A DNA stretch of 64,000 nucleotides, from assembly GCF_013375535.1 (NCBI RefSeq), contig NZ_JABXJG010000003.1, forward strand, positions 248,001 to 312,000, in the 5' to 3' direction. The notes under the pieces were generated by a model. That model searched no databases. It was given only the letters and a program-made list of their open reading frames with translations, and was not told the origin of the DNA. A program made the translations under genes and the position numbers. Below, piece by piece: positions 49,057-58,385 of this stretch. Position 1 is the stretch's first letter. Each line of letters opens with the position of its first letter. Source of the DNA: Sphingobium sp. 15-1. Its GTDB lineage: Bacteria > Pseudomonadota > Alphaproteobacteria > Sphingomonadales > Sphingomonadaceae.

Positions 49057-51516
49057 ATGAGGGCAATTGGAATGCGCCGCATCCACGCGGTTTCACTGTT
49101 ACTGGCAAGCACATTCATCGGCGGATCGCTCTGGTCGGTAAAGGCAAATGCGCAGGAAGAGGCGCCCCAGGAGGGGGTTGCGAGAACCAGCCTGGACGAT
49201 ATCGTCGTGACGGCGCGTCGTACTTCGGAACGTCTGTCCGATGTCCCGGTTTCGGTCGCCGCGCTGAGCGGTGAGCAATTAGCCGAGCGCCGCATCCTGA
49301 GCGACGCCGACCTCCAGTCCGCCACACCGGGCCTCACCATCCGCCAGACCAATTCTTCGAACCAGATCAGCTATTCGCTGCGTGGTCAGTCGGTCGATGC
49401 CTTCTCCTTCGCAGCACCGGCGGTGTTGAACTATGTCAACGAATTCAACGCGCAGTCGACATCGTCGAGCGCCTTTTTCGATCTTCAGTCGATCCAGGTT
49501 CTGAAAGGGCCGCAGGGCACGCTGTTCGGCCGCAATGCCACGGGTGGCGCGGTGCTCTACGAAACCCAGAAGCCCGAGGATGATTTCGGCGGCTATCTGC
49601 GCCTGAGCTACGGCAATTACGACAACAAGCTGGCGGAAGGCGCGATCAACATTCCGGGCGAGGTTGTCGCTGGACGCCTCGCCATGCAATATCAGAAGCG
49701 CGACGGCTATCAGCACAATCTGCTGCTGGGCACGCGTAACGCCTCGGTCGACAATTTCAGCATTCGCCCGACCATCCGGATCAAGACCGGCGGCTTCACC
49801 AACACGACCGTCTATCAGTATAATTTCTCCGGCGGCGTCAGCGCCGGTCTGCGTGCGACCAACTATTATGGCGTCAACGGCAGCACGGGTGCGGCCGGCA
49901 ATCCGCTGAACAATTATGTCAATGGCCAGCCCGTTTCCAACAATCTCAATTACGGCCTGCCTTCCGCGACCCTCTATCCTGACGGCATTGCGTCGTCGCT
50001 GGATGGCGGCGCGGCGTTTGCGCAATTCGGCTTCTCCGGCCTTCCCAGCTTCATCGACGCGCAGAAGAATTACGGCTTCTACGATATTTTCAACAACCAG
50101 ACCGGCCGGCATCGCGCCCGCCAGCACATGGTCACCAATACGACGACCTATGAATTCGACAGCGGTATCCAGATCAAGAATGTCTTCGGGTTCAACCATA
50201 GCCGCTCGCGCGACAATACCGATGTCGACGGAACGCCGTTCGAGCCGCTGAACATCGGCTTCGGCGGGGGCACTGGTCCGAACAATCCGGGCAATCCCAA
50301 TGTCGGCGGTCCCACGATCGAAGGCTATACCTATGTCCAGCGCCAATTGTCGGACGAATTGCAACTGTCTGGTAAAGCTGGCCGACTCAAATATATTGCC
50401 GGTCTCTATTATTTCAAAGGTAAGGACTATCAGCGGCTGCCCTTGGCCTTTGCACCCGATTATAGTCCAGCGCTGGGCGACAATCTGGGCTTCTTCCTGC
50501 GTGAATATACCAACCGCACGGTATCGAAGGGCGCCTATGCCCAGATCACCTATGCGCTGACCGACGCCCTGAACGTCACGGCAGGTGGTCGCTACACTTG
50601 GGAAAAGTCGATCTACAAACCCGCCGATCGCGTCGCGGGCAGTTACGACCCCTATTATGACGACTTCAACACCAGCCTGGGCGTCACCGGCGGCACGCTG
50701 AAGGCGAGCAAGCCGAGCTGGCAGGTCTCTCTGGACTATAAGGTCACGCCCGAACTGATGCTCTATGCCGTCCATCGCGGCTCGTGGCGCACTGGCGGCT
50801 TCAATGGCACGGCCGTCAGCGCCGACGCCAATGGCAATATCATTCCCAACTCGTTCAAGCCTGAAACCACCTATGATTTTGAGGTGGGCGCCAAATATAA
50901 TGGCGATCTGGGCGGCATGCGGACGACCTTCAACATTGCCGTCTACGATCAATATATCAAGAACGTGATCCGGGCGATCTATCTGGGCGTGGCGGCGGTC
51001 AGCGGCAATGTGGAGCGCGCCCGCGTCTCCGGTGTCGAGGCCGATGCCTCCATCCGTCCCACCGACTGGCTCCAGATCGGTGCGACGCTCGCCTATACCG
51101 ATGCGCGCTACACGCGGAATACGGCGACGGTTGGCAACACCGTCGTGCTGTTCGGCCCCTATGGCGACACGCCAAAATGGACCGGATCGGCCTTTGCCAA
51201 GGTGGAACATGAGCTGGGCGACGCCGGCACCGTATCGCTGCGCGGGGATGTCTACCGCCAGAGCAGATTCTTCTACTCGAACGCGGCCAACACGATTTTG
51301 CCGGGCACCGACATCAAGGGGTACACGCTGGTCGATCTGCGCGCCGAATGGGCGAATTTCTCGGGCACCGGCCTTGGCGTCGCGGCCTATGTGAAGAACC
51401 TGACCGACAGGAAATATAATGTCGGCGGCTTCGCGCTGGGCGCGGTCAACGCGATCAATTCCGTCCTGCCGGGCCTGCCGCGCATGTACGGGCTCGAACT
51501 CAACTATAAATTCTAA
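49057..51516 (+). CDS. TonB-dependent receptor
   Basis: 819 residues. Signal peptide MRAIGMRRIHAVSLLLASTF to about residue 33 (...VKANAQ). TonB box-like region DDIVVTARRTSERLSDVPVS; plug domain with VLKGPQGTLFGRNATGGAVL; 22-strand barrel ending in an aromatic residue (YGLELNYKF). Sphingomonads use such receptors for uptake of large or hydrophobic substrates. AGGAGGA about 7 bases before ATG 49057. Controlled with the AhpD-like gene through D1/D2. It probably imports the island's substrate (inference). Confidence 0.93.
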   Translation: MRAIGMRRIHAVSLLLASTFIGGSLWSVKANAQEEAPQEGVARTSLDDIVVTARRTSERLSDVPVSVAALSGEQLAERRILSDADLQSATPGLTIRQTNSSNQISYSLRGQSVDAFSFAAPAVLNYVNEFNAQSTSSSAFFDLQSIQVLKGPQGTLFGRNATGGAVLYETQKPEDDFGGYLRLSYGNYDNKLAEGAINIPGEVVAGRLAMQYQKRDGYQHNLLLGTRNASVDNFSIRPTIRIKTGGFTNTTVYQYNFSGGVSAGLRATNYYGVNGSTGAAGNPLNNYVNGQPVSNNLNYGLPSATLYPDGIASSLDGGAAFAQFGFSGLPSFIDAQKNYGFYDIFNNQTGRHRARQHMVTNTTTYEFDSGIQIKNVFGFNHSRSRDNTDVDGTPFEPLNIGFGGGTGPNNPGNPNVGGPTIEGYTYVQRQLSDELQLSGKAGRLKYIAGLYYFKGKDYQRLPLAFAPDYSPALGDNLGFFLREYTNRTVSKGAYAQITYALTDALNVTAGGRYTWEKSIYKPADRVAGSYDPYYDDFNTSLGVTGGTLKASKPSWQVSLDYKVTPELMLYAVHRGSWRTGGFNGTAVSADANGNIIPNSFKPETTYDFEVGAKYNGDLGGMRTTFNIAVYDQYIKNVIRAIYLGVAAVSGNVERARVSGVEADASIRPTDWLQIGATLAYTDARYTRNTATVGNTVVLFGPYGDTPKWTGSAFAKVEHELGDAGTVSLRGDVYRQSRFFYSNAANTILPGTDIKGYTLVDLRAEWANFSGTGLGVAAYVKNLTDRKYNVGGFALGAVNAINSVLPGLPRMYGLELNYKF

Positions 51517-51521
51517 GAAAT

Positions 51522-51544
51522 CCGGGCGCCGGGCGCAGGCCCGG
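51522..51544 (+). terminator. Weak hairpin after TonB receptor
   Basis: CCGGGC (51522-51527) pairs with GCCCGG (51539-51544); a 6-bp stem without T-run, 6 bases after the receptor stop. May reduce readthrough into the next operon. Confidence 0.4.
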
Positions 51545-51570
51545 CCCCACGCTTTACATGGGGTTGGAAT

Positions 51571-52023
51571 ATGGATGACGTAAGCAAGGTCGTGGAACAG
51601 CAGGCCATCGAACGCATGATGTTCGACTATTCCTACCATCTGGACATGAACCATCCCGATCAACTGGCGGCGCTGTTCGTGGAGGATTGCGAGGTCAGCT
51701 ACGCGCCCAATTTCGGCGCGACCGGCATGGAAGCCTATAAGAAGACGCTCGAAGGCATCGGCGCCTTCTTCAGCGGCACGAGCCATCACAATAGCAACAT
51801 CACGGTCGATTTCATCAGCCCGACCGAAGCGGACGTCCGCTCGATCGTGCTGGCGATCCACCGCTATGTGAAGGAACGCCCGGACGGCATCCTCTATGGC
51901 CAGTATTTCGACCGCGTCGTGAAGGTCGACGGCCAATGGAAGTTCAAGCGCCGCGAACTGCGCACGACGATGACCACCGACTATCATGTGCGAGCGTCCA
52001 ATCCGATCGGCCGGGCGGCCTAG
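51571..52023 (+). CDS. SnoaL/NTF2-like protein
   Basis: 150 residues, cone-shaped alpha+beta fold of the SnoaL_4 type: IERMMFDYSYHLDMNHPDQL, AALFVEDCEVSYAPNFG, SHHNSNITVDFISP, GQYFDRVVKVDGQWKFKRRE. The family includes isomerases, cyclases, dehydratases and small-subunit-like proteins; conserved Tyr/Asp/His are present but give no sure reaction. First gene of the hydratase-thiolase operon; the next gene starts 4 bases after its stop. Confidence 0.82.
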   Translation: MDDVSKVVEQQAIERMMFDYSYHLDMNHPDQLAALFVEDCEVSYAPNFGATGMEAYKKTLEGIGAFFSGTSHHNSNITVDFISPTEADVRSIVLAIHRYVKERPDGILYGQYFDRVVKVDGQWKFKRRELRTTMTTDYHVRASNPIGRAA

Positions 52024-52027
52024 TGCC

Positions 52028-52864
52028 ATGACCGATTACCAGACCATCAGGTTGGAGCATGAGGCGTCGGTCAGTTGGATCGTGCTGAACCGGCCGGATG
52101 CCGCCAATGCCCTGTCGCCGCAACTGCTCGACGAATTTTCCGACGCGCTCGAACGGCTGAAGGGCGAGGGCGCGCCGGTCATCGCGATCCGGGCGGAAGG
52201 GCGGGGTTTCTGTGCCGGCATGGATCTGGGCAATTATGGCGGCGATGACAGCGGGCCGCCAGACATCATATCCGACCGCGACCGCCTGCACCGCAATGTC
52301 GAGCGCTGGCTGGCGATGTGGGACCATCCCAAGCCGGTGATCGCCGCCGTGCATGGCTATTGCCTGGGCGTGGCGGCGCAGATGTGCGTCTTCACCGACA
52401 TCACCATCGTCGCTGACGATGCCCGCATCGGTGAGCCGACCATTCCGATCGGCGGCGGCTATGTCGCGCCGACCTGGGTCAGCCTGGTCGGCGCGAAGCG
52501 GGCCAAGGAACTCGCCTTCGTGCCCGGGAACTGGATCGACGGGCCGACGGCGGTGGAATGGGGCTGGGCCAATCATTGCGTGCCGCTGGCGGACCTCGTC
52601 CCCTCGGTGCGCAGCCTTGCCGAACGGATCGCCTTGATCCCGCCAGAAGTGCTGCGCATCAAGAAGCTGTCGATCAATCGCGCGGCGGAGGCGGCGGGTT
52701 TCCGCCAGGCTCTGTCCGGCATCGCGGAGATGGACTCGCTGCTCCATCTGGCGCCCGCCGTGCTGGAGGTACGCGCCCGCATCAAGGAACGCGGCCTCAA
52801 GGCCGTGATCCAGGAGTATAAGGTGCCGCCAACGACACCGCTGACCATCACCGAGGAGCAATAA
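52028..52864 (+). CDS. Enoyl-CoA hydratase/isomerase family protein 1
   Basis: 278 residues, crotonase fold. MTDYQTIRLEHEASVSWIVL, oxyanion-hole segment AEGRGFCAGMDLGNYG and AAVHGYCLGVAAQMCVFTDI; a Glu of the active-site region is in RIGEPTIPIGGGYVAP. At the usual second Glu position it has Gly/Ala, so it may be an isomerase, hydrolase or ring-cleaving crotonase rather than a standard hydratase. Stop overlaps the next start (TAATG). Confidence 0.88.
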   Translation: MTDYQTIRLEHEASVSWIVLNRPDAANALSPQLLDEFSDALERLKGEGAPVIAIRAEGRGFCAGMDLGNYGGDDSGPPDIISDRDRLHRNVERWLAMWDHPKPVIAAVHGYCLGVAAQMCVFTDITIVADDARIGEPTIPIGGGYVAPTWVSLVGAKRAKELAFVPGNWIDGPTAVEWGWANHCVPLADLVPSVRSLAERIALIPPEVLRIKKLSINRAAEAAGFRQALSGIAEMDSLLHLAPAVLEVRARIKERGLKAVIQEYKVPPTTPLTITEEQ

Positions 52865-53634
52865 TGGCAGACGTCGAATTTTCGCGCGAGGGCAATGTCG
52901 CCCACGTTCATCTCAACCGGCCGCAGGGACTGAATGCCATCACGCAGGAGATGGACGATCTCCTGCTCGACGCCTGGACGACGATCAACGAAGACCCGGA
53001 TATCTGGTGTGCGATCCTCTCGGCCGAAGGGGAGAAGGGCTTCTGCATCGGCGCCGACGTATCGGGTGGTGCGGAGCGCAAGACGCGCATGGCGCTCGGC
53101 GGCGGGCTGACCGGCATCGGCGGTCCCTGGGTGCAGCTCAGGAAGCCGTTGATCGCCGCGGTGCAGGGCTTCTGCGTCGGCGGCGGCTTTGAGCTGGCCA
53201 TGTGTGCCGACATCATCGTGGCGGCGGACACGGCGCAATTCGGCCTGCCGGAAACCAAGGTCGGCATCATCGGCGAATGTGGCGTCGTTCATCGTGCGGT
53301 GCGCCAGTTGCCCCATCATATCGCCATGGCGATGATCCTGACCGGGGAACGGATCAAGGCGGACGTCGCCGAGCGTTTCGGCCTGGTGAACGAAGTCGTG
53401 CCCTATGCTGATCTCGCCGCCGCGGCGCAGAAATGGGCGGGCAAGATCACGGCTGCCTCGCCACTGGCCAACCAGGCGGCAAAGGCGGCGGCACTTGGTC
53501 GCCTCGGCCATCCGCTCGAGGTGGCGTTGATGACCCGCTTCGAGGAAATCGAGCAATATGCCGAAAGCGCCGACAAGCGCGAGGGCGAGGTCGCCGCGGG
53601 CGAGAGGCGCAAGCCCGTCTGGACCGGCCGCTGA
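52864..53634 (+). CDS. Enoyl-CoA hydratase/isomerase family protein 2
   Basis: 256 residues. MADVEFSREGNVAHVHLNRP, oxyanion segment GEKGFCIGADVSGGAERK and QGFCVGGGFELAMCADIIVA; GLPETKVGIIGECGVVHRAV supplies a Glu at the catalytic region. Starts in the stop codon of its paralogue, so the two are translationally coupled and may act in sequence or as a hetero-oligomer. Beta-oxidation-like hydration of an unsaturated acyl-CoA is predicted. Confidence 0.9.
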   Translation: MADVEFSREGNVAHVHLNRPQGLNAITQEMDDLLLDAWTTINEDPDIWCAILSAEGEKGFCIGADVSGGAERKTRMALGGGLTGIGGPWVQLRKPLIAAVQGFCVGGGFELAMCADIIVAADTAQFGLPETKVGIIGECGVVHRAVRQLPHHIAMAMILTGERIKADVAERFGLVNEVVPYADLAAAAQKWAGKITAASPLANQAAKAAALGRLGHPLEVALMTRFEEIEQYAESADKREGEVAAGERRKPVWTGR

Positions 53635-53641
53635 GCTGTAT

Positions 53642-53669
53642 GCGGCAGGGCAGGGACATGCCCTGCCGC
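53642..53669 (+). terminator. Perfect intercistronic hairpin before flavin reductase
   Basis: GCGGCAGGGCA (53642-53652), loop GGGACA and TGCCCTGCCGC (53659-53669): an 11-bp perfect stem 8 bases after the hydratase stop, no T-run. Partial terminator or mRNA-stabilising element inside the operon. Confidence 0.55.
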
Positions 53670-53699
53670 ACCGGCATTATCACAGCGTGAGAAGGCATC

Positions 53700-54230
53700 A
53701 TGTCAGATAGTCAAACAGTCGATCCCAAGCTCTATCGGCAGGTGCTGGGCCAATATCCCACCGGCGTGTGCGTCATCACGGCCATCGGTGAGGATGGTGT
53801 GCCGATCGCCATGGTCGTGGGGTCCTTCACATCGGTGTCGCTCTCGCCGCCGCTGGTCGGCTTCTTCCCCGACAAAGCGTCCAGTAGCTGGGCCAAGTTG
53901 CGCTCGAGCAGCCATTTCTGCGTGAACATGCTGGCGGCGACGCAGGAGCATGTGTGCCGGAAGCTCGCGTCGAAAGACCCGGACAAATTTTCCGGCACCG
54001 CGCACAGCCTGTCCGACAAGGGCATTCCCTTGTTGCATGATGTCGTCGCCCGGATTGAATGCGACATGCACGACATTACCGACGCAGGCGATCATGAGCT
54101 GGCTCTTGGGTTGGTCCGCTCGCTGGAAATCGTATCGGACGCGCCTCCGCTCCTCTTCTGCCAAGGTGGCTATGGGAGCTTTTTGCAAGCGTCGCCTCAC
54201 GCGCAACAAGGAGTGAAGTGCATTGGCTGA
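53700..54230 (+). CDS. Flavin reductase (HpaC/ActVB-like)
   Basis: 176 residues of the flavin reductase-like, FMN-binding split-barrel fold: YRQVLGQYPTGVCVITAIGE, VGSFTSVSLSPPLVGFFPDK, SSHFCVNMLAATQEHVCRKL. It reduces free FMN/FAD with NAD(P)H and would supply the two LLM monooxygenases 8-9 kb upstream. It overlaps the thiolase start by 8 bases. Confidence 0.9.
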   Translation: MSDSQTVDPKLYRQVLGQYPTGVCVITAIGEDGVPIAMVVGSFTSVSLSPPLVGFFPDKASSSWAKLRSSSHFCVNMLAATQEHVCRKLASKDPDKFSGTAHSLSDKGIPLLHDVVARIECDMHDITDAGDHELALGLVRSLEIVSDAPPLLFCQGGYGSFLQASPHAQQGVKCIG

Positions 54231-55401
54231 ACCCGCCTATATCGTCGATGTCGTGCGTACAGCCGGAGGACGGCGCAAGGGCATGTTCGCGTCGCTACAT
54301 CCCGCCGATCTGGGCGCCGCCAGTGTGGACGCCCTTCTGGCCCGAACGGGGATCGCTCCGCAGACAGTGGATGATCTCATCTTCGGGTGCGTCAGTCAGA
54401 TTGGCGAACAATCCAACCATCTCGCCCGTCATGTCGTGCTGGCGTCCAAACTGCCTCAGTCGGTGCCGGCAGTGACGATCGATCGCCAATGCGGGTCTTC
54501 GCAGCAAGCGCTGCATTTCGCCGCGCAGGCTGTCATGTCCGGAACGCAGGACGTGGTGATCGCGGGTGGGGTCGAACATATGACCCGCGTGCCGATGGGC
54601 TCGCCCTTTCGTCTGCCGGCCGAAGCGGGACTGGGCGTCGGTCCCCTGAGCGAGCGGATCCAGCAGCGCTATGGGGTAAAGGCCTTCAGCCAGTTCATCG
54701 GCGCGCAGAGGATCGCGGACAAATATGGCCTCGACAGGGATGCAATGGATCGCTTCGCGCTGGAGAGCCACAGAAAGGCGGCGCAGGCACGTGCGTCGGG
54801 TGCCTTCGAGCATGAAATCGTCCCGCTGAGCATCGACCTGCCGGACGGACAAAACCTGTCGTGCGATCGCGACGAAGGAATACGCGAGGACGCTTCGCTG
54901 GAGGCGATGGCTGCCGTCGCGCCGATCCTGGAGGGCGGAACGGTTACGGCGGCGAATGCGAGCCAAATGACCGACGGCTCCTCGGCGGCTTTGATCGTCA
55001 ATGAAAGCGCGCTGCGCCGCCACGGCCTGACGCCAATCGCCCGCATCCACGCCATGGCGGTGACAGCGGGCGACCCCGTCGTCATGCTGGAGGAACCCAT
55101 CCCGGCGACGCGCAAGGTGCTGGAGCGGGCAGGGTTGTCGCTCGCGGACATCGATCTGTTCGAAGTCAATGAAGCGTTCGCGTCCATTCCCATGGCCTGG
55201 CTGGCGGGTATCGGCGCGGATCCTGCGAAAATGAACGTGAACGGCGGAGCGATTGCGCTGGGCCATCCGCTCGGCGCGACGGGAACCAAGCTGATGGCGA
55301 CCCTGGTTCATGCCTTGCGCGCTCGCGGCAGGAAATGGGGGCTCCAGACCATGTGCGAGGGCGGCGGCATCGCCAATGCGACGATTGTCGAGGCATATTA
55401 A
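54223..55401 (+). CDS. Acetyl-CoA acetyltransferase family thiolase
   Basis: 392 residues. Nucleophilic Cys in IDRQCGSSQQALHFAAQAVM, catalytic His in NVNGGAIALGHPLGATGTKL, second Cys in QTMCEGGGIANATIVEAY; substrate loop and MTDGSSAALIVNE also fit. It cleaves a 3-ketoacyl-CoA at the end of beta-oxidation. The start is a TTG at 54223 with AAGGAG upstream inside the flavin reductase gene. Followed 16 bases later by an SDR likely making its substrate. Confidence 0.93.
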   Translation: MAEPAYIVDVVRTAGGRRKGMFASLHPADLGAASVDALLARTGIAPQTVDDLIFGCVSQIGEQSNHLARHVVLASKLPQSVPAVTIDRQCGSSQQALHFAAQAVMSGTQDVVIAGGVEHMTRVPMGSPFRLPAEAGLGVGPLSERIQQRYGVKAFSQFIGAQRIADKYGLDRDAMDRFALESHRKAAQARASGAFEHEIVPLSIDLPDGQNLSCDRDEGIREDASLEAMAAVAPILEGGTVTAANASQMTDGSSAALIVNESALRRHGLTPIARIHAMAVTAGDPVVMLEEPIPATRKVLERAGLSLADIDLFEVNEAFASIPMAWLAGIGADPAKMNVNGGAIALGHPLGATGTKLMATLVHALRARGRKWGLQTMCEGGGIANATIVEAY

Positions 55402-55417
55402 GGACAAAAGGGGCAAA

Positions 55418-56179
55418 ATGGATATTCACGGCATTACGGCCATCGTCACGGGCGGCGCGTCGGGGCTTGGCGGCGCGACGGCCGCACGGCTGGCGGAGCG
55501 GGGCGCCAAGGTCGCCATTTTCGATCTCAACGAAGCGGCAGGCCGCGCGCATGCGGAGGCCATTGGAGCGTCCTTCCATAGCGTGAGCGTGGCCGATGAT
55601 CAGGGCGTCGCCAATGCCATCGCCAGCGTGCGGTCCGAACTGGGCGTCCCCCGGTTGCTGGTGAACTGTGCCGGCATCGCCCCGGCGATCAGGACGGTCG
55701 GCAAGGATGGTGCGCCCCATCCACTGGATACCTTCCGCAAGGCTATCGAGATCAATCTGGTCGGTACCTTCAACATGATCTCCAAATTTGCGGTCGCACT
55801 GATTTCTGCCGATCCGATTGGCGAAGAGCGCGGCATCATCGTTAACACGGCGAGCGTCGCCGCCTATGATGGCCAGATCGGACAGGTCGCCTACGCGGCG
55901 TCTAAGGGCGGGGTTGTCGGAATGACGCTGCCGGTGGCGCGCGACCTTGCCCAGCACAGGATACGGGTGGTCACTATTGCACCCGGCATCTTCCTCACGC
56001 CTATGCTGATGGGCCTGCCTCAACCCGCACAGGATTCGCTGGGACAGCAAGTTCCGCATCCAAGCCGGCTAGGCAAGCCGGCAGAATATGCGCAACTTGT
56101 CGAAAGCATCGTGACCAATCCGATGCTGAATGGCGAGACGATTAGGCTGGACGGAGCGATCCGCATGGCGCCGCGATAG
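55418..56179 (+). CDS. SDR, 3-hydroxyacyl-CoA dehydrogenase type 2 (HSD10-like)
   Basis: 253 residues. MDIHGITAIVTGGASGLGGA, Asp in VAIFDLNEAAG (NAD preference), NCAGIAPA, VNTASVAAYDGQIGQVAYAA with Tyr and SKGG, and the HSD10-type APGIFLTPMLMGLP. Enzymes of this type oxidise 3-hydroxyacyl-CoA or steroid/ring hydroxyls, matching the position directly after the thiolase. ATG 55418 has AAGGGG nearby. Confidence 0.9.
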   Translation: MDIHGITAIVTGGASGLGGATAARLAERGAKVAIFDLNEAAGRAHAEAIGASFHSVSVADDQGVANAIASVRSELGVPRLLVNCAGIAPAIRTVGKDGAPHPLDTFRKAIEINLVGTFNMISKFAVALISADPIGEERGIIVNTASVAAYDGQIGQVAYAASKGGVVGMTLPVARDLAQHRIRVVTIAPGIFLTPMLMGLPQPAQDSLGQQVPHPSRLGKPAEYAQLVESIVTNPMLNGETIRLDGAIRMAPR

Positions 56180-56189
56180 ACAGGAGACG

Positions 56190-56702
56190 ATGATGAGCGA
56201 TCTGGAACTGCGTATCCGACGGCTGGAGGATCGGGCCGCGCTGGACGATCTCAACGTCCGCTATTTCCTAGCCTGCGACAACGATGATTATGCTGGGATT
56301 GGAGATATCTTCTCCCGGGAAGCGATTTTTGCGACCTCCGGTAAAGTGGCTGCCACTGGACGGGACACGATTGTTGAGTTCATCCGGGTTTCGCGAAGTC
56401 ATATGGGGTTAACCGTACATACGCCTCATTATGGACTCTATACCTTCATTGACGATGATCATGTCCAAGGTTTGGTTGGAGTTCATCTGGAACTCGTCCT
56501 TGGGGAAGAGACTCTTTTTGGGGCCGTGCGGTACCAGGACGAGTATCGCCGCACTGAGGACGGTTGGCGTGTCGCCAGCCGCAATATGCGAACCATTCAT
56601 ATCGCGCCTTGGTCGCAGGTGGGGCAGTCTCTGCTGTCTGACACGCCCGTCCGCTGGCCGGGCGTGCAACCCCTGCCAAGCGACTATCCGCGGCAGCGTT
56701 AA
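56190..56702 (+). CDS. SnoaL/NTF2-like protein 2
   Basis: 170 residues, second SnoaL_4-type protein in the island: MMSDLELRIRRLEDRAALDD, then LNVRYFLACDNDDYAGIGDI, SRSHMGLTVHTPHYGLYTFI, YQDEYRRTEDGWRVASRNMR. Only weakly similar to the one at 51571. AGGAG 5 bases before ATG 56190. Probably the last gene of the operon. The 249 bases that follow contain no gene. Confidence 0.8.
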   Translation: MMSDLELRIRRLEDRAALDDLNVRYFLACDNDDYAGIGDIFSREAIFATSGKVAATGRDTIVEFIRVSRSHMGLTVHTPHYGLYTFIDDDHVQGLVGVHLELVLGEETLFGAVRYQDEYRRTEDGWRVASRNMRTIHIAPWSQVGQSLLSDTPVRWPGVQPLPSDYPRQR

Positions 56703-56951
56703 GCATCCCGCTTTTCCTGCGATCGTTGAAGATTCTTTTCGCAATCCGCAGTGGTTGAAAGGCAGCTATCCACCGTTTGCATCTTAAAGGAGACTGACCG
56801 GAATCGGCCAGCTTTGAGGTGCGTGGACTGGATAGCTGCCCTTCCGGATCTGGAGATCGAAAATGGGTCCCTGTACGGCAAAGAAGGGTCGACGGTCGCT
56901 AGGTAGCGCATCCCCCATTGACCGAACCGGGCACCTCCGCGAAGAAACGCC

Positions 56952-58385
56952 ATGGCTTCTTCCAAGACCCTGAATGTGGAGAATCTTGCGGCATTGGGTG
57001 CCGCTAGGCTGGCTGAGTTGCTTATCGACTTGGCAGAGGGCGACGCGGCAATGAAGCGGCGCTTGCGGCTTGAACTCGCCAGCCAAGGCGGCGGTGCCGA
57101 CGTCGCGGCGGAAATTCGCAAGCGTCTTATCTCGATCGCTAGATCGAGATCATTTGTGGATTGGCAGAAGGTTAAGCCGCTCGCTCGGGATTTGGATACG
57201 CAACGGTCGGCGATCATTGCCCATGTTGCGCCAACCCAACCGATGGAAGCCTTCGAACTGTTGTGGCGGCTGCTGGATATGGCGTCATCGATCTATGAGA
57301 GATGCGACGATAGCAACGGCACCATCGGCAGCGTCATGGGACAGGCTCTAGACGATATGGGTACCGTGGCTAGCCAGACCGGGCATGATGCTGCTTGGCT
57401 AGCGGATCGTGTCTATGACGGCGTGCGTTCGAACGATTACGGCCAGTTCGATGGACTGATCCCTCTGGTCGCACCGGCGTTGGGCTCCGACGGGCTGGCG
57501 ATTCTGAAGGCAAAGTTTGAAACGCTGGGTTCCGAGCCGCCAACCACGCCAACCGAGGATGATCGCAAGATCATAGGCATTAGTTCACGCGGTCCCATCT
57601 TCCAGGATGATTATGCTTCGCAGCGCCACGCCCTACTGGTGCAAAGCGCGCTTGCCGAAATTGCCGACGCATTGGGTGATGTTGATGGCTATGCCTCGCT
57701 TCATTCTGAGGAGGAACGTGCCAATCCGGCAATCGCCGCAAGGATCGCCGAGCGCCTGTTAGCCGCCGGTCGTCCGGCAGAGGCGTTGGCTGCACTGAAG
57801 CGAGCCAGCCCCCAAAATCGCGGCGGTGGTCGCTGGCCCGATTGGCAAAGGGTCAGGATAGACGCTCTGGAGGCCTCAGCCATGCTCGAAGATGCCCAAC
57901 GCGAACGATGGCAGGTCTTTGAGCAGAGCCTGCATTCAGATTATCTCAAGGCCTTTATCAAGCGCTTGCCGGATTTTGACGATGTGGAGGCGGAACGCCG
58001 GGCGCTGGACTATGCTCGTCAGTTTCCCGATTTTCACCAGGCGCTGTCCTTTCTGATCGAATGGCCTGCCCTTGGCCAGGCGGCCGAATTGATCCTTACA
58101 CGCCATCAAGAACTGGATGGGGACCATTATTGGCTTCTCTCGCCGGCGGCAGAGGCGTTGGAGCAACGTCATCCGTTGGCGGCAACGCTGCTCTTACGCG
58201 CAATGATCGGCTTTGCGCTCGATAAGGCCAGATATAAGCGATATCCCCACGCCGCACGGCATCTTCAGACATGCGAACACCTCGCCAGGAAGATTGATGT
58301 ATTTGACGATCACGAGGATCATGAAGCCTATGTAGCATCGCTCAAGGCTCGACACGGGCGAAAAAGCGGCTTCTGGAATACGTGA
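56952..58385 (+). CDS. DUF6880 family protein
   Basis: 477 residues, almost wholly helical and TPR-like: LAALGAARLAELLIDLAEGD, ELASQGGGADVAAEIRKRL, IAARIAERLLAAGRPAEALA, LLSPAAEALEQRHPLAATLL. This matches my recollection of the DUF6880 type; no catalytic motif is seen. No operon partner. Function unknown. ATG 56952 has GAAGAAA upstream, a weak ribosome site. Confidence 0.75.
   Translation: MASSKTLNVENLAALGAARLAELLIDLAEGDAAMKRRLRLELASQGGGADVAAEIRKRLISIARSRSFVDWQKVKPLARDLDTQRSAIIAHVAPTQPMEAFELLWRLLDMASSIYERCDDSNGTIGSVMGQALDDMGTVASQTGHDAAWLADRVYDGVRSNDYGQFDGLIPLVAPALGSDGLAILKAKFETLGSEPPTTPTEDDRKIIGISSRGPIFQDDYASQRHALLVQSALAEIADALGDVDGYASLHSEEERANPAIAARIAERLLAAGRPAEALAALKRASPQNRGGGRWPDWQRVRIDALEASAMLEDAQRERWQVFEQSLHSDYLKAFIKRLPDFDDVEAERRALDYARQFPDFHQALSFLIEWPALGQAAELILTRHQELDGDHYWLLSPAAEALEQRHPLAATLLLRAMIGFALDKARYKRYPHAARHLQTCEHLARKIDVFDDHEDHEAYVASLKARHGRKSGFWNT

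Noticed and set aside
49279..52029. 916-codon minus-strand frame opposite the TonB receptor
   Set aside because: Antisense shadow caused by high-GC codon bias; the plus-strand TonB receptor has signal peptide, plug and barrel motifs.
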